Positions 42,387-50,176 of a stretch of 64,000 bases of DNA are shown here, in pieces. This DNA comes from Elusimicrobiales bacterium (GTDB taxonomy: Bacteria > Elusimicrobiota > Elusimicrobia > Elusimicrobiales > Elusimicrobiaceae). The position numbers were made by a program, and so were the translations under genes. Under the pieces are notes generated by a model, which was given only the letters and a program-made list of their open reading frames with translations, was not told where the DNA came from and did no database searches. The number at the start of each line of letters is the position of its first letter. The stretch's first letter is position 1. The stretch is taken from assembly GCA_041651175.1 (NCBI GenBank), contig JBAZJT010000012.1, forward strand, positions 23,115 through 87,114. Direction: 5' to 3'.

Positions 42387-43582
42387 CAGAACACCCGGCA
42401 CCACAATGTTTTAAGATACTCGCCTTCAGGATAATCCGAGGCGTAAGGATGGTCCGGCCCCGCGCCAGTTTTGGCGAAAACCTGCACCCGCCGCCCCGCC
42501 GCGCCCGTGGCAGTGCGCAGAAACTGCTGCAAATCCGACGCCGAGACCAGCCCGCTGCAGGAACTGGTTACGAAAACTCCGCCCTCCTCCACCAGCGCCA
42601 GCGCCAGACGGTTAAGGTCGCGGTATTTCTGGGCGCCCTCCTCCCAGCCCTCGCGCGAGGCTATCAGCTTGTGCGGGTCCAGTATCACCAGCCCGAACCG
42701 TTTGCTGTTCTGCGCCGCCTGGCGCATATAAGGGAAAGCATCCACGCAGACGCTTTCAACTTTCACATGATTTAGCGAGGCGTTTTTCTGGGACATGGCG
42801 GAGGCTTCCGCGTCCAGTTCCACGCAAATAACATCTTCCGCGCCGCCGGTTTTTTTGGCAAAAATGCCAAAGCCCCCGGTATAGCTGCACACGTCCAGCA
42901 CGTTTTTGCCTTTTGCAAAGCGCGAGGCCGCCAGCCGGTTGTCGCGCTGGTCGCAGAAAAATCCGGTCTTGTAGCCGCCGGTGAGATTTACCTCAAAAAC
43001 CACCCCGTTTTCGGTGATGCGGGTTTTGTGGAGGGCGCCGCTGTCGCGCTTTATTGAAAAACCCTCCATGGTTTCGGTGTATTTGCTGGCGCGGCGGACG
43101 AATTTGGCAGTGGGGAAATGCTCGCGAAAAGCGTCCTCTATTTTGTCGGCCAGCATGTACATCCCGCGCGAATAAAATTCCAGCGCGATGTAGCCGCCGT
43201 ACCTGTCGGCCACAAGGCCGGGCAGCCCGTCGCCATGGTCGTGAACCAGGCGGTAGGCATCCGCCGCCGAATCCAGTTTCAGCACGTCCCGCCGCAGCGA
43301 GACCGCGCGGGTTATCTGCCTCTTGAAAAAGTCGGCGATATTAAACGCCGCAGCGGACTCGCGGGAAATAAGCCGCAGGGCTATCAGGCTTCTGTCGTTG
43401 TAGACGGCGATTCCGTAGGGCGCGCCGGTTTTGTCATAAACCGCGGCTATGTCGCCGGAGCGGATTTTGGGGTCCGCCTCGGCCAGCATCCGCTTGAATA
43501 AATTGGGGCCGGAACCGGCGGAGCGCAGCCTTACCCAGGGCAGACTGCTGCCGCCATGAGCCGGCGGCGCGGACGGTATCAT
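42386..43582 (-). CDS. 23S rRNA 5-methylcytosine methyltransferase, RlmI-like
   Basis: A 398-residue protein with a PUA-like N-terminal domain (about 15-85), a linking domain (AADAYRLVHDHGDGLPGLVADRYGG) and a Rossmann methyltransferase domain: NVLDVCSYTGGFGIFA as SAM-binding motif I, ICVELDAEA, LVILDPHK as motif IV and SSCSG with the catalytic cysteine. The family consensus for motif IV is DPPK; here one Pro is His. It starts 1 base after the stop of the upstream exported protein. Confidence 0.88.
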   Translation of the reverse strand: MIPSAPPAHGGSSLPWVRLRSAGSGPNLFKRMLAEADPKIRSGDIAAVYDKTGAPYGIAVYNDRSLIALRLISRESAAAFNIADFFKRQITRAVSLRRDVLKLDSAADAYRLVHDHGDGLPGLVADRYGGYIALEFYSRGMYMLADKIEDAFREHFPTAKFVRRASKYTETMEGFSIKRDSGALHKTRITENGVVFEVNLTGGYKTGFFCDQRDNRLAASRFAKGKNVLDVCSYTGGFGIFAKKTGGAEDVICVELDAEASAMSQKNASLNHVKVESVCVDAFPYMRQAAQNSKRFGLVILDPHKLIASREGWEEGAQKYRDLNRLALALVEEGGVFVTSSCSGLVSASDLQQFLRTATGAAGRRVQVFAKTGAGPDHPYASDYPEGEYLKTLWCRVF

Positions 43583-43583
43583 G

Positions 43584-44561
43584 TTACCGCTTTACCTTTT
43601 TGAGAATGCTGTCAAAAGAGGGCAGCGATTTGGAGCCTTTTTTGGGCTTCTCCTCTTCCGGCGGAGGCTGTGGCGGCGCTTTGGCGGAAGGCGCGGCCTC
43701 CTGCCCCTGGTCCTGCGCGGAGGAGTTGTCGTTCGCGGATTTGGATTTTTTCTTCGCGGCCTTGGGCGGCGCAGGGGCCTCCTCCGGTTGCGCGGGAGCG
43801 GCTTCCTCCGCCGGCGCGGCTTCGCTTTCAGCCGCGGATTTGGATTTTTTCTTCGCGGATTTCGGCGGCGCGGCGGCTTCGTCGGACTGCGCGGGCCCGG
43901 TCTGCGATTTTTTCTTCTTGCCGTGTTTTTTCGGCGCGGCGGCATCACCGGCAGGCGGCGCGGCCTGGGCATTTTCGCCGCCTTCAGCCGGCGCGGAAGC
44001 CTTGGCCTGTTTTTTATTGCGGCGCTTGCCTTTCGCCTTATCGCCCTTGGAGGCCTTCTTGTCCCTGGCCTTGGAAGAGGCGTCCTTGGACTTGGCGCTT
44101 CTTGTATAAATATCGGCGGGCAAACTAACACCCTTCTGCTCCAGCATGTACACCCTGTAATCCTCGCGCTGGTCAATTTCCAGACGGGAGGCTATGACTT
44201 CCGGGATTTTTTCAATAGTTTCCTTTATTTTCCGGCGCAGCCCCGCCATCGCATCACGCTCTTTTTTAAGGCGCAGGCTGGCCTCGCCGTATTCGGCGCA
44301 CATGGAATCCAATTCCCGTCCGTGGCGGTTGAGCACCACATAAATATTCCTAGCCTGTTCGTCGGTAAGGGAAAGCGCGGTCTTTAATTCCACTGAGATT
44401 TTGTCGTAATCAGGCCGTTCCGGCGCCGATTGTATGGAATTGTCATACTCCCGCTCCAACTGGGCGCGCTCCACGTCATAGGACGCCTCGTCCGTCGGTG
44501 CGGCCGGGTATCCGGCTGCGGCAAAGCAGGCCAGCGCGGCGGCTGCAAGGGCAAATCGCAT
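43584..44561 (-). CDS. Exported Lys/Ala/Pro-rich protein with periplasmic-inhibitor-like N-terminus
   Basis: A 325-residue protein with a signal peptide (about 1-20). Residues 25-150 are predicted helical and include LSLTDEQARNIYVVLNRHGRELD, similar in style to Spy/CpxP-like or Heavy-metal-resistance helical domains (a weak match by eye). The second half (about 155-325) is low complexity, rich in Lys, Ala and Pro, with the word PPKxAKKKSKSA repeated, like a histone H1 tail. ATG 44561 has GGAG nearby. The tail may bind nucleic acid or acidic envelope polymer; function unknown. Confidence 0.7.
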   Translation of the reverse strand: MRFALAAAALACFAAAGYPAAPTDEASYDVERAQLEREYDNSIQSAPERPDYDKISVELKTALSLTDEQARNIYVVLNRHGRELDSMCAEYGEASLRLKKERDAMAGLRRKIKETIEKIPEVIASRLEIDQREDYRVYMLEQKGVSLPADIYTRSAKSKDASSKARDKKASKGDKAKGKRRNKKQAKASAPAEGGENAQAAPPAGDAAAPKKHGKKKKSQTGPAQSDEAAAPPKSAKKKSKSAAESEAAPAEEAAPAQPEEAPAPPKAAKKKSKSANDNSSAQDQGQEAAPSAKAPPQPPPEEEKPKKGSKSLPSFDSILKKVKR

Positions 44562-44593
44562 AAAATCTCCGTTCCGCTGTTGCGGCAACGGAT

Positions 44594-44602
44594 ATTGTAA
44601 CA
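44594..44602 (-). promoter_or_regulatory. Extended -10 upstream of the minus-strand operon 44561-37002
   Basis: TGTTACAAT on the minus strand, the same nonamer as before pilT, lies about 33 bases before ATG 44561. It overlaps the region of the divergent plus-strand promoter at 44618-44646. No good -35 is present. Confidence 0.4.
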
Positions 44603-44617
44603 CAGTTGACGGCCTCC

Positions 44618-44646
44618 ATGACAGAGGAAGTTTATTATTGTAAAAT
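44618..44646 (+). promoter_or_regulatory. Promoter of the 44653-48278 operon, leaderless spacing
   Basis: ATGACA (44618-44623) and TAAAAT (44641-44646) are 17 bases apart, and the ATG at 44653 follows the -10 by 6 bases. No ribosome-binding site fits in that space, so a leaderless transcript is expected. Confidence 0.55.
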
Positions 44647-44652
44647 ACGTCA

Positions 44653-45342
44653 ATGCCCTTCAGAGCGGTTCTTTTTGATTTCGGCGGAACTCTGGACGCC
44701 AACGGCATACCGTGGAAAGACAATTTCCTTCCGATATACCGCAAGCACGGCATCACGGCCCCGCAGGAGAAATTCGACCGCGCCTTCTACGACGCGGACG
44801 ATAACTTCCACCTAAATCACGCCGTGGCCGGCATGAGTTTCGAGGATACCGTGCATCTCCAGGTCCGGGACACGTTTGAAAACCTGGGCGCGGATTTGCG
44901 CCCCGCGCAGGCCGTGGCGGGCGAGTTTCTGGCAAATGCCCGGGAATTCTTCCGCCGCAACACCCCGGTGCTGGAGGAATTGTCGCGCCGGTACAAACTG
45001 GGCGTAGTCTCAAATTTCTACGGCAATATGGATTCCGTTCTCAAATCCGAGGGGCTGGCCCGGTTTTTCGGCGCGGTGGCGGATTCGCGCGCCGTGGGCG
45101 CGGAAAAGCCGGACGCCGCCATTTTCAACCACGCGCTGAAACTGCTTGGCGCAAAGCCGGGAGAAGCGGTCATGGTCGGAGATTCCGTCAAACGCGACAT
45201 GGCAGGCGCAAAAAACCTGGGCATGGCAACGGTGCTGCTGTGGGGCGGCAGGGCGCAGCCCGCTCCCGCCGAATTCAATCCGATAACGCGGCTTTCGCAA
45301 TTACCGCAAGCCATACGCGAACTGGAGGCGGCAACCGTATGA
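44653..45342 (+). CDS. HAD-superfamily hydrolase
   Basis: A 229-residue protein with motif I FDFGGTLD (nucleophile Asp at residue 9), a helical cap, motif II VVSNF, motif III Lys in GAEKPDAAIF and motif IV VGDSVKRDMAGAKN. The second Asp of the classical DxD is Gly, as in many DFGGT members. It is probably a phosphatase for a small phosphorylated metabolite. It begins a four-gene unit with ATGA overlaps, and its substrate is likely an intermediate made by the next three enzymes. Confidence 0.85.
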   Translation: MPFRAVLFDFGGTLDANGIPWKDNFLPIYRKHGITAPQEKFDRAFYDADDNFHLNHAVAGMSFEDTVHLQVRDTFENLGADLRPAQAVAGEFLANAREFFRRNTPVLEELSRRYKLGVVSNFYGNMDSVLKSEGLARFFGAVADSRAVGAEKPDAAIFNHALKLLGAKPGEAVMVGDSVKRDMAGAKNLGMATVLLWGGRAQPAPAEFNPITRLSQLPQAIRELEAATV

Positions 45343-46061
45343 TGGCAGACAAATTCGCCGGAATATTCGCCGCAGGGGAAGGCTCGCGCCTTCAGGCGGC
45401 TTTTCCCGGAACGCCAAAGCCGATGGTCCCGGTGCGCGGCGCGCCGCTTATAGAATGGACCGTGCGCCTGCTGCGGCAGGCGGGGATAGAAAACGCCACC
45501 ATACTGCTAAACAGCAAGGGCAGGTCGGCAAAAGAGCATCTCAAGAAAACCTTCCCGGACATGAAGTTCGTGTTCATAATCAAGGACACAAAAAGTTCCT
45601 ACGAGAGCTTCCGCCTGGTGGCCCAGACTTTGGCGGAAGAGACCGACAAGTTCATGATGAGCGCGGTGGACTCGCTCTACAACCCCGCCGACCTGGCCGA
45701 GTTCATAAACTACGCCGGGCGGACGGAATTTGACGCCGCCCTGGGCATAACCGACCGCATCGCCGACGAAAAGCCGCTCTGGGCCGATATAAACGAAAAA
45801 GGCCGCATCACCGCGCTGGGCGAGAAAGCGAAGCGGAAAATCTACGCCACAAACGGCCTCTACTGCCTTGCCGCAAACATTGCGCGCGAAATGCCGGAGC
45901 CCGCGCGCTACGGCGCGCTGCGCCAGTACCTGGGCGAACTGGTGTCGGGCGGAAAAACCGTCATGTCCGCGCTGATACCGCAAAGCGTGGACGTAGACGA
46001 CGAAACCGACATCAAACTGGCCGAAGATTTCATAACCCGTCAACTGGAGAAAACACCATGA
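45339..46061 (+). CDS. Nucleotidyltransferase of the NTP_transferase family
   Basis: A 240-residue protein starting ADKFAGIFAAGEGSRLQ, with PKPMVPVRGAPLIEWTV and a metal-site MSAVDSLYN. This is the GT-A-like nucleotidyltransferase fold that makes NDP-sugars or CDP-activated alcohols. The glycine-rich loop is AAGEGSR. ATG 45339 overlaps the HAD stop (ATGATG); 45342 is a second option. The phosphorylated substrate is unknown. It is unlike the MurU-like enzyme at 37002 in detail. Confidence 0.82.
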   Translation: MMADKFAGIFAAGEGSRLQAAFPGTPKPMVPVRGAPLIEWTVRLLRQAGIENATILLNSKGRSAKEHLKKTFPDMKFVFIIKDTKSSYESFRLVAQTLAEETDKFMMSAVDSLYNPADLAEFINYAGRTEFDAALGITDRIADEKPLWADINEKGRITALGEKAKRKIYATNGLYCLAANIAREMPEPARYGALRQYLGELVSGGKTVMSALIPQSVDVDDETDIKLAEDFITRQLEKTP

Positions 46062-46888
46062 CACGCTGCCTCGGCATATTCCGCGAAGTAACCAATTCCC
46101 CCAACCGCGAGCATGACGACACGTTGATACTCAAATCCGTTTCCGAGGAACTGGCCAAGCTGGACGCCGAAATTTACCTGGCCGAGCCGGAAAACGTAGA
46201 GCGCATAAACCCGGCGGAATGGGACATCATCCTCCCCATGTGCGAAAATCCGCCCGCGCTGAAAACCATAAAATCATGGGAAGGCAAAACGCTGGTCCTC
46301 AACTCCGCAGAGAGCGTGCGGAACTGCTACCGCGTCAACATGACGCCGCGCCTGCTTGCCGCTGGAATTCACCCGCATACGGAACTGTTCAAAATTTCGC
46401 AGCTTCCCAAAGAGCCGCCGCATTTCGCCCAGACGGGCGCGTGGATAAAGCGCGGCGACGTCCACAATATGACCGACCACGACGTGGTGTTCGCCGCGCA
46501 GTGGAAGGAAGCCGCCAAAATCTGCGCCGAATTCGCCACGCGGGGAATAACCCATGTCGCCGTGCAGGAGCATATCAGGGGCGACATAATAAAGTTTTAC
46601 GGCGTGGGGCCGGGGGAATGGTTCGCCTGGTTCTACCACCGCCCGCAGGAGATAGGCGGCTATATCTTTGACAAGCCCGAGCTTGCGCGCCTGGCGGCAA
46701 AAGCCGCCTCCGCGCTGGAGCTGGAGATTTTCGGCGGCGACGCCGTTGTTACGCCGGAAGGCAGGATTTACGTCATAGACATAAACAGCTGGCCCAGCTT
46801 CGCCAGGGTGCGCGCCGAGGCGAAAGTGCATATCGCCCGGCACGCGCACAAGCGGGCCGCTGCGGCAAAACGCAAAATTCCCGCATAA
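46058..46888 (+). CDS. ATP-grasp-like ligase
   Basis: A 276-residue protein. TGAWIKRGDVHNMTDHDVVF carries the Lys expected of the ATP site, HVAVQEHIRGDIIKFYGVG resembles the ATP-grasp core strand, and VIDINSWPSFARVR corresponds to the metal-binding DxN segment near the end. ATP-grasp enzymes join a carboxylate to an amine or thiol through an acyl phosphate. The N-terminal part is shorter than in D-Ala ligase. It overlaps the preceding gene by ATGA. The acid and amine partners are not known. Confidence 0.75.
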   Translation: MTRCLGIFREVTNSPNREHDDTLILKSVSEELAKLDAEIYLAEPENVERINPAEWDIILPMCENPPALKTIKSWEGKTLVLNSAESVRNCYRVNMTPRLLAAGIHPHTELFKISQLPKEPPHFAQTGAWIKRGDVHNMTDHDVVFAAQWKEAAKICAEFATRGITHVAVQEHIRGDIIKFYGVGPGEWFAWFYHRPQEIGGYIFDKPELARLAAKAASALELEIFGGDAVVTPEGRIYVIDINSWPSFARVRAEAKVHIARHAHKRAAAAKRKIPA

Positions 46889-46910
46889 CACATTAAGGAG
46901 ACAAAAACTC

Positions 46911-48278
46911 ATGACCAAAACACTCACGCAGCCCGCGGCGGCGCAAACCGCCGGAGAGGCATTCACCCCAGGGCCCAACTCCAAGGCCATATTCGACGAG
47001 GAGCAGAAATACATAGCCCCCGGCGCGCAGCAAATCGGCACATTCTCGCAGATAGCCATGGCAAGGGGCGAGGGCGCCTATTTCATAGACGAGGACGGCA
47101 ACCGCTATCTGGACCTCTACGCCGGCGTGGGCGTGGCCAGCGTGGGCCACGCGCATCCGAAATACGTTAAAATCCTCTCCGAGCAGATCGCAAAAATCGG
47201 CGTGGGCAGCTTCGTAACCCGCCACCGCGTGAATTTCCTTAAAACGCTGGCGTCGGTAACGCCGGGCAACCTCAAGCGGACGCAGCTTTACTCCGGCGGC
47301 GCGGAAGCCGTGGAAGCCGCCATGCGGCTTGCCAAGTCGTACACGAAAAACTACGAGTTTTTCGGCTTCTGGGGCGGGTTCCACGGCAAGAGCATGGGCG
47401 TGGTCGGCCTGCTGGGCGACACTTTCAAAAACGACATCGGCCCGCTGCCGCCCGGAATACACCAGGTGCCCTTCGCCTACTGCTACCGCTGCCCGTTCAA
47501 CATGACGCATCCGTCGTGCGGCCTGTTCTGCGCGGAATACGTCCGCCGCTGCGTAAAGCCGATGAGCACGGGCCGCGTGGCCGCGTTTGTGATGGAACCG
47601 ATACAGGGCACAAACGGCAACGTCGTCCCCCCGCCCGGCTATGTGGCCGCCATACGCGACATCGCCCACGAAAACAACGCGCTCTTTATCTGCGACGAGA
47701 TGATAACCGGCTTTGGCCGCACCGGCAAGATGTTCGGCTGCATGCACGAAGACGTCGTGCCGGATGTAATCACCGTCGGCAAAGGCGTGGCGTGCGGCTT
47801 CCCCGTCAGCGCGATTATAACGCGCGAGGAAATCGCCAACTCCAAGCCGTTTGCCAACCCCAGCGGCAGCAGCTCCAGCTACGGCGGCAATCCGATGGCC
47901 GCCGCCGCCTGCGACGCGACCCTGCAAATCATACTGGAAGAGAAGCTGGTTGAAAACTCCCGCGTAGTCGGCGAGTACATGCTAAAGGAATTGCAGAAGA
48001 TGCAGGAGAAATTCCGCTTCATAGGCGACGTGCGCGGCAGAGGCCTGATGATAGCCGTGGAACTGGTGGCCGACCGCAAGACGAAGGCGGACCTGCCCAA
48101 AAACGTCAACCGCGCGCTGTTTGACGAATGCCTCAAGCGCGGGATAATGAGCATGTGCTACTCGCACACCATCAGAATCAACCCGCCGCTGGTAATCACC
48201 AAAGCGCAGGCGGAGGAAGGCCTGGGCAAACTGCAGGAAGCCTTCACCGCGCTGTCCAAGCGCTTCAACATCAACTAG
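46911..48278 (+). CDS. Class III pyridoxal-phosphate aminotransferase
   Basis: A 455-residue fold-type I aminotransferase of the ornithine/GABA transaminase class. It shows YSGGAEAVEAAMRLAKSYT, FICDEMITGFGRTGKMFG and the PLP lysine in VITVGKGVACGFPVSA. A cysteine-rich segment FAYCYRCPFNMTHPSCGLFC is typical of the alanine-glyoxylate/ethanolamine-phosphate-lyase-like branch. AAGGAGA precedes ATG 46911. It is the last gene of the operon, and its amino product may be the amine partner of the ATP-grasp enzyme. Confidence 0.88.
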   Translation: MTKTLTQPAAAQTAGEAFTPGPNSKAIFDEEQKYIAPGAQQIGTFSQIAMARGEGAYFIDEDGNRYLDLYAGVGVASVGHAHPKYVKILSEQIAKIGVGSFVTRHRVNFLKTLASVTPGNLKRTQLYSGGAEAVEAAMRLAKSYTKNYEFFGFWGGFHGKSMGVVGLLGDTFKNDIGPLPPGIHQVPFAYCYRCPFNMTHPSCGLFCAEYVRRCVKPMSTGRVAAFVMEPIQGTNGNVVPPPGYVAAIRDIAHENNALFICDEMITGFGRTGKMFGCMHEDVVPDVITVGKGVACGFPVSAIITREEIANSKPFANPSGSSSSYGGNPMAAAACDATLQIILEEKLVENSRVVGEYMLKELQKMQEKFRFIGDVRGRGLMIAVELVADRKTKADLPKNVNRALFDECLKRGIMSMCYSHTIRINPPLVITKAQAEEGLGKLQEAFTALSKRFNIN

Positions 48279-48285
48279 CCTCATT

Positions 48286-48322
48286 CCCGCGCCGCAGGAA
48301 GCCTCGTCTCCTGCGGCGCGGG
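48286..48322 (+). terminator. Strong stem-loop after the aminotransferase gene
   Basis: CCCGCGCCGCAGGA (48286-48299) and its exact reverse complement (48309-48322) form a 14-bp stem with a 9-base loop. The sequence after it is only moderately T-rich, so it may end transcription or shield the mRNA end. Confidence 0.65.
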
Positions 48323-48355
48323 GCACATTTCTCCCCCCTCTTTGGAGAAACCCAC

Positions 48356-48787
48356 ATGATAGAAATAATAACCAACGCTATTTGCGCCAGAATGACAGCA
48401 AGGTTCGGGCAACTTCTTGGAAATAAAAGAAATCTTTACCACTTCAAAGAAGCTTCGGTCTACTTTTACAGGTCAACGATACATGGCAACAAACCATTTT
48501 ATGGAGATGCCCGAACCACCTCCGAAGAAAAGTTGAGGAGCAACCCAAATCCATACGTTTGTTTTATGTGGTTTGATTCTGCAAGTCCTTTGGAATCCGA
48601 TGTAAATCGAGATGCGCAACAACACCCTGTTATATTGAGCCTTCCAGATTTCGTAAGGTTATTGCGTCCCGTTCCAAATGCCAGGTACAATCTATATCTT
48701 CGTAGAAACGAACTGGTCCGTACTTTTCCGGGAGAACCCCGTATATCGCTTAATTGCGCCCCTTACAGAAATTTTATGGAGTCATAA
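48356..48787 (+). CDS. Uncharacterised 143-residue partner of a DUF3800 gene
   Basis: A 143-residue protein (MIEIITNAICARMTARFGQL) with no motif I recognise. It is rich in Asn, Arg and aromatic residues, with no signal peptide or membrane helix. TTGGAGA stands before ATG 48356, and the stop overlaps the next start (TAATG). The base composition is noticeably richer in A and T than that of all neighbours, as in the following gene, so both probably arrived together by transfer. Confidence 0.7.
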   Translation: MIEIITNAICARMTARFGQLLGNKRNLYHFKEASVYFYRSTIHGNKPFYGDARTTSEEKLRSNPNPYVCFMWFDSASPLESDVNRDAQQHPVILSLPDFVRLLRPVPNARYNLYLRRNELVRTFPGEPRISLNCAPYRNFMES

Positions 48788-49506
48788 TGCTGGTAATGTT
48801 TCTTGACGAATCCGGCGATCACAGCCTTGAGAAAATAGACGCCAGTTATCCGATGTTTGTTCTGGTGGGGTGCATTTTTGATTTTGATTATTACAATACT
48901 ACCGCTGAATCGGAAATCCACGGGTTAAAGCAAAAGCATTTCGGCAGAACGGATATTATTCTGCGTTCATACGATATACGCAAGCAAAAAGGTAATTTTG
49001 CCTGTCTGGTGGACAAGGAGAAACGGCTGTCTTTCTATTCGGATTTGGACGATACTATGACAACCCTGAAATACACTCTTATCGCGGCAACCATAAACAA
49101 ACTCGCGTTCAAGAGGCAATACCGTTCCCCTGATAACCCGTACCATCTGTGTTTCCGTTTCGTGCTGGAAAGAGCCATGATGTTCATCGGCAGCAAAAAA
49201 GAAACCATGATGTTTCGCATAGAATCGCGTGAAACACACAACGACAAGGAATTGGCAGATGTGTATGACAACTTCAGACAGGGAAACAAGTGGTTCGCCA
49301 AATCCGAAATTCAGGCGAAATTGCTGGACCTATCGTTTAATCAGAAGTCGCAAAATGTGGCAGGAATGCAAATAGCCGACTTGGCGGCATACCCGATAGG
49401 CCGGAAGGTATTAAATCCTCAACGCGATAATTTGGCTTTTGACATCATAAAGCCTAAAATCTACTCTAAAAGCGGGAATGATTATGGTCTGAAAACATTC
49501 CCTTGA
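48787..49506 (+). CDS. DUF3800 family protein
   Basis: A 239-residue protein starting MLVMFLDESGDHS, the acidic FLDESGD motif that opens DUF3800 proteins. It ends with NVAGMQIADLAAYPIGRKV, the second conserved acidic segment. The family is thought to have an RNase H-like nuclease fold with metal-binding acids and is often found in mobile and defence regions. The upstream gene overlaps it by one base. No transposase or att site was found at the borders of this AT-rich pair. Confidence 0.85.
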   Translation: MLVMFLDESGDHSLEKIDASYPMFVLVGCIFDFDYYNTTAESEIHGLKQKHFGRTDIILRSYDIRKQKGNFACLVDKEKRLSFYSDLDDTMTTLKYTLIAATINKLAFKRQYRSPDNPYHLCFRFVLERAMMFIGSKKETMMFRIESRETHNDKELADVYDNFRQGNKWFAKSEIQAKLLDLSFNQKSQNVAGMQIADLAAYPIGRKVLNPQRDNLAFDIIKPKIYSKSGNDYGLKTFP

Positions 49507-49511
49507 GGCAA

Positions 49512-49556
49512 CAAAAAGCGGGCCCAGGAAAGCCCTAGTCCCGCATAGATATTGTA
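49512..49556 (-). other. Minus-strand -10 followed at once by a terminator-like hairpin
   Basis: TGTTACAAT at 49559-49551 would start a minus-strand RNA at about 49544. Directly from there GCGGG and CCCGC (49544-49540 and 49522-49518) flank an imperfect hairpin, followed by five T residues. The result would be a transcript of some 30-40 bases or a stalled RNA. It may be accidental. Confidence 0.25.
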
Positions 49557-49619
49557 ACACGCTTTGCTAAAAATGTCAATGGTAAAGCCATTAGTGGAAA
49601 AATTAGGGGAAGCAATGTC

Positions 49620-50036
49620 ATGAACAGCAAAAAAGAAATGCTTGCGCGGTTTGTGCGCGAGGTCTGGAGCGGGGGCGATATTGAGGCGGCGGATAAATAT
49701 ATCGCCCCTCAATACACAATCCATCACGACCCGGGAGACCCCTGGGACGGGAAAACGCTCGGCCTTGCGGAATACAAGGAGCGCGTTCGTCTGCTGCGCT
49801 CGGCGTTCCCGGACCAGCATTTTGATCTGCAGGGCCTCTTTGAGGACGGAAACGCCATTGCAATAACCTGGCTCTGGACGGCGACGCACAAGGGCGACAT
49901 TCCCGGATTTCCGGCGTCCGGCAGGCAAATAAAAATGTCCGGCGCGACGGTTTATTACTTTGAAAACGGCCTTCTTTCCGGCCACTGGCAGATTACCGAC
50001 CGGCTGGGAGTATACCAGCAGTTGAGCCGGCGCTGA
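49620..50036 (+). CDS. SnoaL-like/ester-cyclase family protein
   Basis: A 138-residue alpha+beta-barrel protein of the NTF2/SnoaL class: MLARFVREVWSGGDIEAADKYI, then WDGKTLGLAEYKERVRLLRSAFPDQHFD and IPGFPASGRQIKMSGATVYYF. Members act as polyketide cyclases, hydrolases or unknown ligand-binding proteins, and the active-site residues are not diagnostic here. No signal peptide is present. It stands alone between the DUF3800 pair and the oxidoreductase. Confidence 0.85.
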   Translation: MNSKKEMLARFVREVWSGGDIEAADKYIAPQYTIHHDPGDPWDGKTLGLAEYKERVRLLRSAFPDQHFDLQGLFEDGNAIAITWLWTATHKGDIPGFPASGRQIKMSGATVYYFENGLLSGHWQITDRLGVYQQLSRR

Positions 50037-50085
50037 AACAGTTCGCGTTATCTGGATGGGAATTTCATAAAAGGAAAGTCCGGAT

Positions 50086-50114
50086 AATCTGTGAAAATCT
50101 GTGATCAATCTGTG
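50086..50114 (+). repeat. Three helically phased AATCTGTG repeats
   Basis: AATCTGTG occurs at 50086-50093, 50096-50103 and 50107-50114, with starts 10 and 11 bases apart, so all face one side of the helix. They lie about 65-90 bases before the oxidoreductase start. A protein-binding site is possible, although similar words recur as intergenic debris in other bacterial genomes. Confidence 0.5.
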
Positions 50115-50176
50115 GAAAAAACGCCGTTTCGCGCGGGACCATGCGCGGCAGCAGTTTAACTTGAACGGAGCGTGAA

